DNA of 6,390 bases from Marivivens sp. (GTDB lineage: Bacteria > Pseudomonadota > Alphaproteobacteria > Rhodobacterales > Rhodobacteraceae), in NCBI GenBank assembly GCA_024642185.1, contig JAHEBR010000122.1, positions 1 through 6,390 of the forward strand, given 5' to 3'. Position 1 is the stretch's first letter. Every line of letters begins with the position of its first letter. A program made the translations under genes and the position numbers. Of this stretch, positions 1-6,041 are shown piece after piece. The notes under the pieces were generated by a model. The model was not told where the DNA came from and searched no databases. It saw only the letters and a list, made by a program, of their open reading frames with translations.

Positions 1-401
1 ACCGGATGCTGGCCATGGCGGATATCGTCAAGCTGTCGGACGAAGACCTGCGCTGGCTTTTGGGCGATGTGAGCATCGCAGAGGGCGCGCGGCAGGTTCT
101 GGCGAAGGGGACACGGGTTGTCCTCATCACCGAAGGTTCCAAGGGGGCGCACGGGTTCATGGCGGGCGTCGAGGTTTTCGAACCCGCCCGCAAGGTCGCG
201 GTGGTCGACACAGTGGGCGCGGGCGATACGTTCAACGCGGGCGTTCTCGCCTCGCTCTGGCGGCAGGGCTGCCTGAGCAAGACCGGCATCGAGACCCTGA
301 GCGAAGCCGCGCTGCGCCATGCTTTGGACCTCGGCGCGCAGGCCGCCGCCGTCACCGTCAGCCGCGCGGGCGCCAACCCGCCTTGGGAGAGAGAGCTATG
401 A
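1..401 (+). CDS. PfkB/ribokinase-family sugar kinase, probably fructokinase (5' end missing)
   Basis: This is the C-terminal part of a carbohydrate kinase that would phosphorylate a sugar, probably fructose, with ATP in the cytoplasm. The reading frame is open from base 3, so the true start lies outside the window. Counting from the first visible Met (base 6), the segment ADIVKLSDEDLRWL (residues 5-18) resembles the fructokinase substrate-domain segment, and VLITEGSKGA (39-48) fits the strand and turn near the nucleotide site. DTVGAGD (68-74) is the PfkB signature 2, and its last Asp is the expected catalytic base. The end, about 57 residues after that motif, is normal for the family. The stop codon overlaps the dtd start (ATGA), which suggests one transcript and coupled translation. 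The family call is firm. Fructose as substrate is inferred from style; another hexose is possible. Confidence 0.9.
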   Translation, partial: RMLAMADIVKLSDEDLRWLLGDVSIAEGARQVLAKGTRVVLITEGSKGAHGFMAGVEVFEPARKVAVVDTVGAGDTFNAGVLASLWRQGCLSKTGIETLSEAALRHALDLGAQAAAVTVSRAGANPPWEREL

Positions 402-835
402 GAGCCCTGATCCAGCGTATCAGTGAAGCGAGTGTATCTGTGGATGGAGAGGCCATCGGGCGTTCCGGCCCCGGCCTTCTGATCCTCGTCTGCGCCATGC
501 AGGGCGATACCGAAGACAAGCCCGCGCAACTGGCCGCCAAGATATCCAAGCTGCGGATATTCAAGGACGAGGCGGGCAAGATGAACCGCTCGATCGTCGA
601 TATCGGCGGCTCGGCGCTCGTGGTCAGCCAGTTCACCCTCGCCGCCGACACCTCGCGCGGCAACCGCCCCGGATTTTCCGCCGCTGCGGCGCCCGCGGAT
701 GGGGAACGGCTGTATGAAGCGTTTGCGGGGGAGATGGGCAAGCTGGGGATCGCGACAGAGACTGGCCGGTTTGGTGCGGATATGGCTGTGAGCCTTGTGA
801 ATGACGGTCCGGTGACGATCTGGGTGGAGGTTTAG
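398..835 (+). CDS. dtd: D-aminoacyl-tRNA deacylase
   Basis: Dtd hydrolyses D-aminoacyl-tRNAs (for example D-Tyr-tRNA) and glycyl-tRNA(Ala), so it proofreads chirality in the cytoplasm. From the ATG at 398 the protein is 145 residues, the usual family length. An earlier in-frame ATG at 383 would add five residues that are really the end of the kinase gene, so 398 is preferred; a purine-rich GAGAGAG lies just upstream. The first signature SQFTL is at residues 77-81 and runs into AADTSRGNRPGF (82-93). The second signature NDGPVT (135-140) carries the Gly-Pro pair (137-138) that forms the chiral-selectivity loop. Both active-site motifs are intact. The gene overlaps the upstream sugar kinase by 4 bp. 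The motif GRFGADMAVSLVNDGPVTIW resembles Rhodobacterales Dtd proteins, which is my main hint for the host group. Confidence 0.97.
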   Translation: MRALIQRISEASVSVDGEAIGRSGPGLLILVCAMQGDTEDKPAQLAAKISKLRIFKDEAGKMNRSIVDIGGSALVVSQFTLAADTSRGNRPGFSAAAAPADGERLYEAFAGEMGKLGIATETGRFGADMAVSLVNDGPVTIWVEV

Positions 836-839
836 GGGC

Positions 840-867
840 GGTCAAGTCGCACGCCGCGGACCTGACC
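840..867 (+). terminator. Imperfect stem-loop just after dtd (weak terminator candidate)
   Basis: The arms 840-848 (GGTCAAGTC) and 859-867 (GACCTGACC) pair over nine positions with one A-C mismatch, around a 10-base loop. The hairpin starts four bases after the dtd stop. No T-run follows (the next bases are TTCC), so it is not a classical intrinsic terminator. It may be a pause site, an mRNA 3'-end stabiliser or chance. Confidence 0.3.
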
Positions 868-882
868 TTCCATCAGAGGGCT

Positions 883-920
883 AGATTGACCTTTCGCGGG
901 AAACTACCTAGTCAATTTTT
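883..920 (+). terminator. Nested inverted repeat followed by a T-run
   Basis: The outer arms AGATTGAC (883-890) and GTCAATTT (911-918) pair over eight positions with one G-T wobble. An inner repeat, TTTC (892-895) and GAAA (900-903), could stack within it. The right arm runs into a stretch of five T (916-920). The stem is AT-rich and has a large asymmetric internal loop, so it would be a weak terminator for the dtd transcript. The inner TTTCGCGGGAAA (892-903) is a 10/12 palindrome and could instead be a protein-binding site in the leader of the next gene. Only the repeats are seen directly. Confidence 0.25.
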
Positions 921-1032
921 GACGCGGCAACCAAAAGCGGTCCTGCGACCCTTTCGCCTGAGGGTGGCATCGAATTCCGAGGCGGCTTTGTCCCTTGAAG
1001 GTTAACGAAGACAGAATTTCCCAAAGTCGAGC

Positions 1033-2013
1033 ATGAACTGTTTGAATACCCGCCACCTAGCCATCACCGTCGCTTGCCTCACGCGCAAGCGACCGATCAT
1101 GTTGCAGGCCTTGGTCGAGAGCTGGGCAACGTTGAAGTTGCCCGAAGGGGCTTCTGTGGGATTTCTGGTGGTCGAGAACGACGAGATCCCTCATTCACTT
1201 GAGATCATCGGGGCCATTCGTTCGCGGTTTCCTAGACTTGCCCTTCACCACATTCTGGAACCGCGGCCCGGGATTCCGGTCGCCAGAAACCGCGCATTGG
1301 ACTATGGTATCGATTTGGGCAGCGATCTGCTGTGCTTCGTCGACGACGACGAAGAGGTTGCCGCAGACTGGCTCTGTGAGCTCGTTTCGATGTATCGCAT
1401 GACTGGTGCGATTGCGATTGGGGGGCCGATCGTACCAAAAGAACCGGAACAGCTGCTTGATGCCAAAGCCGCTCGCATCTTCTCGGGTGTCAAGGCACAA
1501 GCGGAAGAGCGAAACAGACGGGTCGCGAAACGTACTGAAGCCGACAATTTCCGTCATGTGACAGTTGCGACGAACAATTGCCTCTATGATCTGAGTATAG
1601 TTGGTCGCGGCAGCCTTCGATTTGACGAGTCGATGGTCTGGACCGGAGGAACGGACGCAAAGCTCAGCGCGGAAATCGCGGCTGCGGGCCATCGCATCGG
1701 TTGGGCGCCATCTGCGATCGTATTTGAGACCCAGCCAGAGGCTCGTCTTACCGGCACCTATATCATCAAAACAACTCGCGATCGTGTCGCTGTCTATATT
1801 GAGCGCAAGCTTCGCGAGAACCGATCATATCATATCGTGATCGTAGCAATCCTAATCATTCGCCTCGCTGTTTATGCACTTCTCCTTCCCGCGAGCCTTG
1901 TCAGCAGCAAAGCCCAGTTCAAGAACTTACACAACTCCGGTTGGATTCTTGCCATTTTGCATACTGTCCTTGGAAGGAAATCCACGCGCTACAGGAACGT
2001 CACAGGATACTAG
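1033..2013 (+). CDS. GT2-family glycosyltransferase with C-terminal membrane segment (ExoM-like)
   Basis: This 326-residue protein has a GT-A fold of glycosyltransferase family 2, which moves a sugar from a nucleotide donor, usually onto a lipid-linked glycan at the inner membrane face. The N-terminal strand LAITVACLTRKRP (9-21) is the usual GT2 start. EPRPGIPVARNRAL (76-89) is the helix typical of ExoM-like enzymes. FVDDDEEV (102-109) holds the DXD metal and nucleotide-binding motif. FDES...WTGGTD (197-208) sits where the acceptor-side acidic motif lies, with Asp208 kept. A hydrophobic stretch (about 267-290) and a weaker one (302-314) suggest membrane attachment. The ATG at 1033 keeps the whole first strand; the next in-frame Met (23) would delete it. 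No strong Shine-Dalgarno is seen (AAAG at 1023-1026 is the nearest). It is read alone, 197 bp after dtd, and ends at a clear terminator. Donor and acceptor are unknown. Confidence 0.9.
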   Translation: MNCLNTRHLAITVACLTRKRPIMLQALVESWATLKLPEGASVGFLVVENDEIPHSLEIIGAIRSRFPRLALHHILEPRPGIPVARNRALDYGIDLGSDLLCFVDDDEEVAADWLCELVSMYRMTGAIAIGGPIVPKEPEQLLDAKAARIFSGVKAQAEERNRRVAKRTEADNFRHVTVATNNCLYDLSIVGRGSLRFDESMVWTGGTDAKLSAEIAAAGHRIGWAPSAIVFETQPEARLTGTYIIKTTRDRVAVYIERKLRENRSYHIVIVAILIIRLAVYALLLPASLVSSKAQFKNLHNSGWILAILHTVLGRKSTRYRNVTGY

Positions 2014-2015
2014 CG

Positions 2016-2049
2016 AAAAGGGCATGGGATTGATTTCCATGTCCTTTTT
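2016..2049 (+). terminator. Strong intrinsic terminator, probably bidirectional
   Basis: The arms 2016-2027 (AAAAGGGCATGG) and 2037-2048 (CCATGTCCTTTT) form a 12-bp stem with one G-T wobble around the 9-base loop GATTGATTT. The right arm ends in five T (2045-2049). It starts two bases after the glycosyltransferase stop. The A-run on the left gives a U-tract on the opposite strand, so it could also stop the convergent - strand operon, whose last stop is about 190 bp away. Confidence 0.85.
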
Positions 2050-2242
2050 CGGGCTCGTTCGCCAAACTCAATTGCTTCCGCTTCTAGTCAGGAATATCCG
2101 AAGTCAAATACTCGAGGAACAGTTGCGCGACCGCAGAGGCAAAACTTTCTTGAACAGACGAAATTGGTCAGGCTCTTCCGATCGCCCGATCGCCTGCGTG
2201 AACAACCCCCCAAGGCAGATTTGAGATGTATCACACACGATC
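2050..2242. other. Convergent intergenic region, no recognised gene
   Basis: This gap lies between the terminator of the + strand glycosyltransferase and the stop of the - strand one. I see no RNA gene and no recognisable protein. On the - strand, a short open segment from about 2165 down to 2091 reads QESFASAVAQLFLEYLTSDI before a stop. It looks protein-like, but it is only about 25 codons, has no start codon and has a stop just upstream. It may be a gene remnant or chance. A short tandem repeat lies at 2179-2194. Confidence 0.5.
2179..2194. repeat. Perfect tandem duplication of an 8-bp unit
   Basis: CGATCGCC occurs twice back to back (2179-2186 and 2187-2194). Each copy holds the palindrome CGATCG. 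It lies in the convergent intergenic region and has no evident role; it is probably slippage. Confidence 0.6.
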
Positions 2243-3229
2243 CTATTCGTTCGGAAGCGACCTCTTGCTCGAGCTATGACCTGTAGCTTGCAGGAGGCTA
2301 TCTTCAAGCGCCCTGAGATCGTCGCGCATACGGGTGTCTTTCGTCACGATACCCGCGAGCCTATACGCCTTTAGCCTGAACGGCCCCGGAACTGCCTCTT
2401 TCAAAAGCCTCTCTCGGGAACCTGTTTTATCATATACATTGCGCCACCTGGCATATTTGTCTGATTGAGCGGGCATTCGACCCTGGTCAAACTGGAGTGC
2501 GTTTGAAATCTGCACGACAGACTCATAAAATTCATCGGCGGAGCGGACAGGATAGTGGAATATCTCTACTCCTAGATCTTCTTGTTGAACCTTCTCCGAA
2601 AACGTTGCGGTGTGTGCCCCTTTGTCAACCTCCAAGAGACCACCGGAATGGACAAGGACCTTTCTCGGTAATCTATAGCAAAAATGGGGATGCAATTTTG
2701 GGAATCCCTTCAGCAATCCCCTGGAATTTGGCCCGCCAGCAACTCTTGACCGCCAGACCAACGAATTCTCCCAACCAACTCCATGCATCTCATTTGTGGA
2801 AGCAAATAGATTTGTCCTGCGGCAAGAAATCATTGGTGATCTTGCCGTCGCTAGAAGCTCTTTGAGGCTCCCGGGGCGGCCGTTTGGTTTGTTTGGTGGC
2901 CGCCAGAATTCGTCGGCATCATTGTTCAAAAGCCATGCGGGTCCAAACCTTTCAATCGCAAAGCCAATCATGCGATTGACCCATTGTTTTTGAAGGAATT
3001 TATCGGACGGCTCATGAAACAGAGTAAGGATCCCTCGCCTGGCATACTCCTCTAATATCTCGGTGGTTCCATCAGAGGATTGGTTGTCCGTCGCAATGAT
3101 ATGGTTCACACCTCTAGATAGGTGGAACTCTATATTTTGCCGGACAATGTCCGCCTCATTGCGGACCAAAAGTGTCATGATGAGCGGCCCGGGGCGGCCT
3201 TCTCCATTGGTCTTGATCGGTTCAGTCAT
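2243..3229 (-). CDS. Glycosyltransferase family 2-like protein (Glyco_tranf_2_4 type, DADEF motif)
   Basis: This 328-residue protein resembles the GT2-like and GT92-like group often found in bacterial polysaccharide loci. MTLLVRNEADIVRQNIEFHL (18-37) is the N-terminal strand and helix that defines this group. ATDNQSSDGTTEIL (46-59) is the nucleotide-binding turn. WLLNNDADEFW (99-109) gives the DXD-like metal motif DADEF (104-108). The later segment IFHYPVRSADEFYESV (223-238) matches the conserved C-terminal His-Tyr-Pro and Arg region of the group. No membrane segment or signal peptide is seen, so it is probably cytosolic or peripheral. The start ATG (3227-3229) overlaps the upstream acyltransferase stop as ATGA, and a purine-rich AAAGG lies 12 bases upstream, so translation is probably coupled. 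It is the second gene of a two-gene operon. The sugar donor and acceptor cannot be told. Confidence 0.88.
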   Translation of the reverse strand: MTEPIKTNGEGRPGPLIMTLLVRNEADIVRQNIEFHLSRGVNHIIATDNQSSDGTTEILEEYARRGILTLFHEPSDKFLQKQWVNRMIGFAIERFGPAWLLNNDADEFWRPPNKPNGRPGSLKELLATARSPMISCRRTNLFASTNEMHGVGWENSLVWRSRVAGGPNSRGLLKGFPKLHPHFCYRLPRKVLVHSGGLLEVDKGAHTATFSEKVQQEDLGVEIFHYPVRSADEFYESVVQISNALQFDQGRMPAQSDKYARWRNVYDKTGSRERLLKEAVPGPFRLKAYRLAGIVTKDTRMRDDLRALEDSLLQATGHSSSKRSLPNE

Positions 3230-4905
3230 ATCCGATGGATACCTTTCGGTCTAAAGCCATCCCCAGAATTCGTCAGCCCGAGCATATAGGCACATAGCCA
3301 ACCGATCGAGAGCCACATCTCGGTCCCCTGCAATCGTGGTGGCTTGCTGTCTTTCAGTCCAAAGCACATGCCCTCGTCGGCCCCCCAATGGGCGATCGTC
3401 TTTTGAAGCCAAAAGCGTGCCACAGCCTCTATTTCCTTTTTCCTGTAATCGGTTTGTTTGCCGCAAAAATACAGCGGATGTATTATGTCGAGAACATTGC
3501 ACGCCGTGGCGCTCTCATCAGATAGATGACGAGGATCATGCGCGTGCGCAAGCACAGTGTCGATGACCCTTTCTGGCCGCTCGACAGCCCATCCGTATTG
3601 CGCGTGAGCGCCCCTTGTCAGCCGATAGAACCCATTCGTCGGCTGCAGGAAATCACCTTTCGGAAAGTCGTGCCCCCAAAGAGCGCTGGCGGAGTCCACG
3701 TTGTCTTCTAACCAGCGACGAAGGTCCGCGAGATCGCGGACAAGACCGTGATGGCGCTCGTTAAAATAGCATGCGGTCGCAAAATGGTCGATCCAAGCCC
3801 CACATTGCCACGCCTTTTCGCCCCAAGGCAAAGACGAAAGCTTTTGCACAAGTCGCTCCGACGAGAAATCTTGCACGACGGCAATTGGATACTTCAGACG
3901 AGCCCCGAGCGTTTCCAAAGCATATCCTGTCGACATTGCGGCGTAGCTAGCCGAACGAAACTCGAGATCGACCGCTCTTTCCGAATCCGCGACAAAGCCT
4001 TCTTCGTTGAAGGGGCCGGGAACCAGACCGGTCGTAGGATCCTGCCAACTCTGTAGAGTTTCAATAAGCTCGACCCCTGAAAAACCCGGCACCGCGCAGT
4101 CGGCCATCGCCGCGAGTTCAGTTGCATCCGCAAGGGCTCGGGTCGTTGGTTTGGCTCCCGGATAGTCCAGCATTCCATCTTTGCTCAGCGATCGGGCGAG
4201 AATGGCAGGCATTTGTTCGCAGACGGCTCGACTAAAACCTCTCCATCCGAAATCGCGATTGTCCCGATCCACGAATCTACCGTATTTTCTAGACTTGATC
4301 GGCCTAGCCGGATTCCCTGCTACAATCGTAAATTCACTGACGTCTTTGGTAACAACAGCCCCCGCTGCAACGATAGCATGTGCACCTATGCGTACTCCGT
4401 CGAGTACGACCGCATTCGCGCCGATCCAGCAGTCTTCTCCTATTTCGATCCCATCGTAGCTTAGTCCCTGTTTCCAAATGGGAACGTCGAGGCGGTCAGA
4501 GTTGTGGTTGAACCCGAGTATCTGGGCCCCTGTCGCGACCCGCGTGTCGTTGCCTATTACAACATTCCCTCGGACAACGCTGAAGGGGTTGAGCGTGCAA
4601 TTGTTGCCAATTTCCACTTTTATGCCAACTTGCACCCCGCCCCCGACCGACGTGCGCGCACCGATCTTGATCTGTCCAACTAGAACTGAGTCCCGAGAGA
4701 CGTAAGAGGTCTTGTCGAGGGTAATATCGCCAGAACGACGCAGCGAAGCGTGGAAATGCCTTTGTTCGGCTCGTTCAGTGACGCTGGCATTCTTTGCAAA
4801 CTTCCAGGGCTCCAACGAAAACCGATCTGCTTGGGTCGCCTCACCCCTGGGATGACCCCCAAGCCATGCAATAACAACATTTCGGAAGCTGGGTCTTCGG
4901 GTCAT
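3226..4905 (-). CDS. Hexapeptide-repeat (left-handed beta-helix) acyltransferase fused to a large helical domain of unknown function
   Basis: From the ATG at 4905 this is a 559-residue protein, far longer than the usual 180-220 residues of a CysE/LacA/NodL-type acetyltransferase. Residues 1-67 are not recognised. Residues about 68-205 are the beta-helix, with isoleucine- and valine-rich hexapeptide turns such as EIGNNCTLNPFSVV, VIGNDTRVATGA and EIGEDCWIGANAVVLDGVRI. The closing motif AAGAVVTKDV...VAGNPARPIK is typical of acetyl-CoA O-acetyltransferases. GFNHN (131-135) holds the likely catalytic His133. Residues about 240-545 form a second domain rich in Trp and helices, including WGEKAWQCGAWIDHF (361-375), LQPTNGFYRL (420-429), HWGADEGMCFGL (506-517) and a last helix MWLSIGWLCAYMLG. 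This pattern suggests an alpha/alpha toroid, but I do not recognise a family. The in-frame ATG at 5040 would add 45 residues unlike the family. AAGAGA six bases before 4905 supports the shorter start. It overlaps the downstream glycosyltransferase by 4 bp. Role inferred: acylation of the locus's glycan. Confidence 0.85.
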   Translation of the reverse strand: MTRRPSFRNVVIAWLGGHPRGEATQADRFSLEPWKFAKNASVTERAEQRHFHASLRRSGDITLDKTSYVSRDSVLVGQIKIGARTSVGGGVQVGIKVEIGNNCTLNPFSVVRGNVVIGNDTRVATGAQILGFNHNSDRLDVPIWKQGLSYDGIEIGEDCWIGANAVVLDGVRIGAHAIVAAGAVVTKDVSEFTIVAGNPARPIKSRKYGRFVDRDNRDFGWRGFSRAVCEQMPAILARSLSKDGMLDYPGAKPTTRALADATELAAMADCAVPGFSGVELIETLQSWQDPTTGLVPGPFNEEGFVADSERAVDLEFRSASYAAMSTGYALETLGARLKYPIAVVQDFSSERLVQKLSSLPWGEKAWQCGAWIDHFATACYFNERHHGLVRDLADLRRWLEDNVDSASALWGHDFPKGDFLQPTNGFYRLTRGAHAQYGWAVERPERVIDTVLAHAHDPRHLSDESATACNVLDIIHPLYFCGKQTDYRKKEIEAVARFWLQKTIAHWGADEGMCFGLKDSKPPRLQGTEMWLSIGWLCAYMLGLTNSGDGFRPKGIHRI

Positions 4906-4911
4906 CGAACA

Positions 4912-4917
4912 TCTCTT
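4912..4917 (-). promoter_or_regulatory. Ribosome binding site that supports the 4905 start
   Basis: On the - strand AAGAGA lies six bases before the ATG at 4905. It is an imperfect but well-spaced Shine-Dalgarno. It favours this start over the in-frame ATG at 5040. Confidence 0.4.
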
Positions 4918-4941
4918 GGTTTTGGCATCAAAGCGGGAGGC

Positions 4942-4970
4942 ATTGGAGCCTGCGGATCTTTTCAAGACAA
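4942..4970 (-). promoter_or_regulatory. Weak sigma70-like promoter candidate for the acyltransferase operon
   Basis: On the - strand TTGTCT (4970-4965) and TCCAAT (4947-4942) are 17 bases apart. Each matches four of six consensus bases of the -35 and -10 boxes. A transcript from here would have a leader of about 30 bases before the 4905 start. Matches this weak occur by chance, so this is only a candidate. Confidence 0.2.
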
Positions 4971-5393
4971 GCCCAGACTTGGCGAGACAGTCAACGTCGC
5001 TCCAAGCCCCATCGGGTTCAAAGCCTCGGTTGGCAAGCATAGGTCATACCGATCAATGTGCATAGCAAGAGCCTGTGGTTTGCGCCAATTTTTCGAACCC
5101 TCCTCACTGATCCGACGCAGCCAATCATGCCTCAAAGCCGCCCTTTGATCGCGATGATGGGGTTACAGCGGCAGTACTCTCTCGGGGGCACAGCGCGGGC
5201 TAGCTGCCAAGCGCCCATCCGAGTGTTCAAAATTCGTCGGCGCAGGCAGCCAGACCGAATGACACGCCATGCTTCATCTAGCTGGCAGCCATTATGCGCG
5301 CGCCCTTGGACTACCGCTCTCTTTTCGATAGCCTGCTTCCAAACTGGAGCCGTCCATCCGTACGGCATCAACATCACGCTGTGTGGCGAATGC

Positions 5394-5398
5394 GAGGG
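5394..5398 (+). promoter_or_regulatory. Ribosome binding site that supports the GTG start at 5403
   Basis: GAGGG lies four bases before the GTG at 5403. The spacing is short but usable. With the family N-terminus beginning at this codon, it favours this start over the in-frame ATGs at 5058 and 5259. Confidence 0.4.
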
Positions 5399-5402
5399 CG
5401 AT

Positions 5403-6041
5403 GTGCCGATTTTCACAAACAGGGGAAGGGCTTGTCTGTTCGTCCATATCCCCAAAACCGGTGGATCGACTGTCGAGTCGGCCCTCACCAAGGCTGGTTG
5501 GACCAAACATCTTTCAATCAACGGCGTTGCCCCAGAAAAACTTTCTTTTCTTCGCGCGACACCGCAGCATTTTCATGCAGAACTACTCGATCAATTCGTG
5601 AACTACGACCGTCTTGACGAAATCGTAATGATCGTTCGTGACCCTGTTAGCCGAATGAAATCAGAATTCTATTGGCAGGAACAGTGGCGTCAGACCAAGC
5701 TCGTAGCCGGCTCCTGGATCACGGAAATGTTCGATACTCTTGAGGAAGATGCATTCGCCTTCGACAACCATCTTAGGCCACAGGCAGAATTCCAGCCGGA
5801 AACTGGCAATGTAAAAGTCTTCAAGCTTGAGGATAACGGGATTTCAAAGGCCATTGAGACGATAAAATCTCTCGCTCCTCAGCGTCCCTCAGCTCTCTCC
5901 AACCTAAAGAATACGAAAACAGTTGGGAAAGAAAAATCCTCCAAATACAGAGACGAGGTTGAACTGGCCTTCGCCGAACACGCGGTGAAGATCCGAGAGT
6001 TTTATCGGCGCGACTGCGAGCTATTTGGCTACTCAACATGA
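5403..6041 (+). CDS. Sulfotransferase family protein (Sulfotransfer_2 type)
   Basis: This enzyme would move a sulfate group from PAPS to an acceptor, here probably a sugar of the surface glycan. From the GTG at 5403 it has 212 residues. FVHIPKTGGSTVESAL (13-28) is the 5'-phosphosulfate-binding loop with its Lys and Gly-Gly. EIVMIVRDPVSRMKSEFYW (73-91) is the 3'-phosphate-binding motif, with the Arg79-Asp80-Pro81 and Ser83-Arg84 pattern. HLRPQAEF (123-130) and the end FYRRDCELFGY (200-210) are also typical of this group. The open frame continues upstream to an ATG at 5058 (327 residues). That extra N-terminus is Arg-, Trp- and Cys-rich and unlike the family, whose short bacterial members start a dozen residues before the binding loop, as VPIFTNRGRACLFVHIPK does here. 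The stop overlaps the next gene as ATGA. The family is firm, the start less so, and the acceptor is unknown. Confidence 0.88.
   Translation: MPIFTNRGRACLFVHIPKTGGSTVESALTKAGWTKHLSINGVAPEKLSFLRATPQHFHAELLDQFVNYDRLDEIVMIVRDPVSRMKSEFYWQEQWRQTKLVAGSWITEMFDTLEEDAFAFDNHLRPQAEFQPETGNVKVFKLEDNGISKAIETIKSLAPQRPSALSNLKNTKTVGKEKSSKYRDEVELAFAEHAVKIREFYRRDCELFGYST

Larger units (their letters stand above)
4906..5402. other. Divergent intergenic region of about 500 bp, possibly holding decayed coding sequence
   Basis: This region separates the - strand acyltransferase operon from the + strand sulfotransferase pair and should hold both promoters. No tRNA, repeat array or insertion-sequence end was seen. 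Several frames are open without being convincing. The sulfotransferase frame is open back to an ATG at 5058. A - strand frame with no start codon (5162 down to 4962, 66 codons) includes RHDWLRRISEEGSKNWRKPQ. Neither reads like a family I know. The length is large for a simple divergent promoter, so either long leaders or the remains of an older gene are possible. Confidence 0.5.

Noticed and set aside
358..741. 127-codon - strand open frame opposite dtd
   Set aside because: It is antisense to a clearly intact dtd gene and its Ser-, Ala- and Arg-rich translation is typical of a shadow in high-GC DNA.
886..914. TTGACC with a 17-base spacer as a sigma70 promoter for the first glycosyltransferase
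   Set aside because: The -35 match is good, but the sequence at the -10 position (TAGTCA) matches only two of six bases.
1195..1692. 165-codon - strand open frame opposite the first glycosyltransferase
   Set aside because: It lies wholly inside a gene with all GT2 motifs in the other strand, and its own translation shows no recognisable motif.
1874..2224. 116-codon + strand open frame across the first glycosyltransferase end and the terminator
   Set aside because: It crosses a strong terminator and overlaps the real gene in another frame; the translation has no recognisable domain.
4680..4880. 66-codon - strand open frame inside the acyltransferase gene
   Set aside because: It is an alternative frame of the same strand within the acyltransferase N-terminal part, whose own frame continues into clear hexapeptide repeats.
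5011..5021. GGTTCAAAGCC, similar to a tRNA T-loop
   Set aside because: The flanking bases do not form the T-stem and no acceptor, D or anticodon arm is found in the surroundings.
4906..5040. 45-residue N-terminal extension of the acyltransferase from the ATG at 5040
   Set aside because: The extra residues do not look like the family, and the ATG at 4905 has a better-placed AAGAGA. The extension would also cover the likely promoter.
5132..5521. 129-codon - strand open frame overlapping the sulfotransferase start
   Set aside because: It covers the PAPS-binding loop of the sulfotransferase in antisense, and its translation has no motif I know. Part of it could be remnant sequence, but there is no positive evidence.
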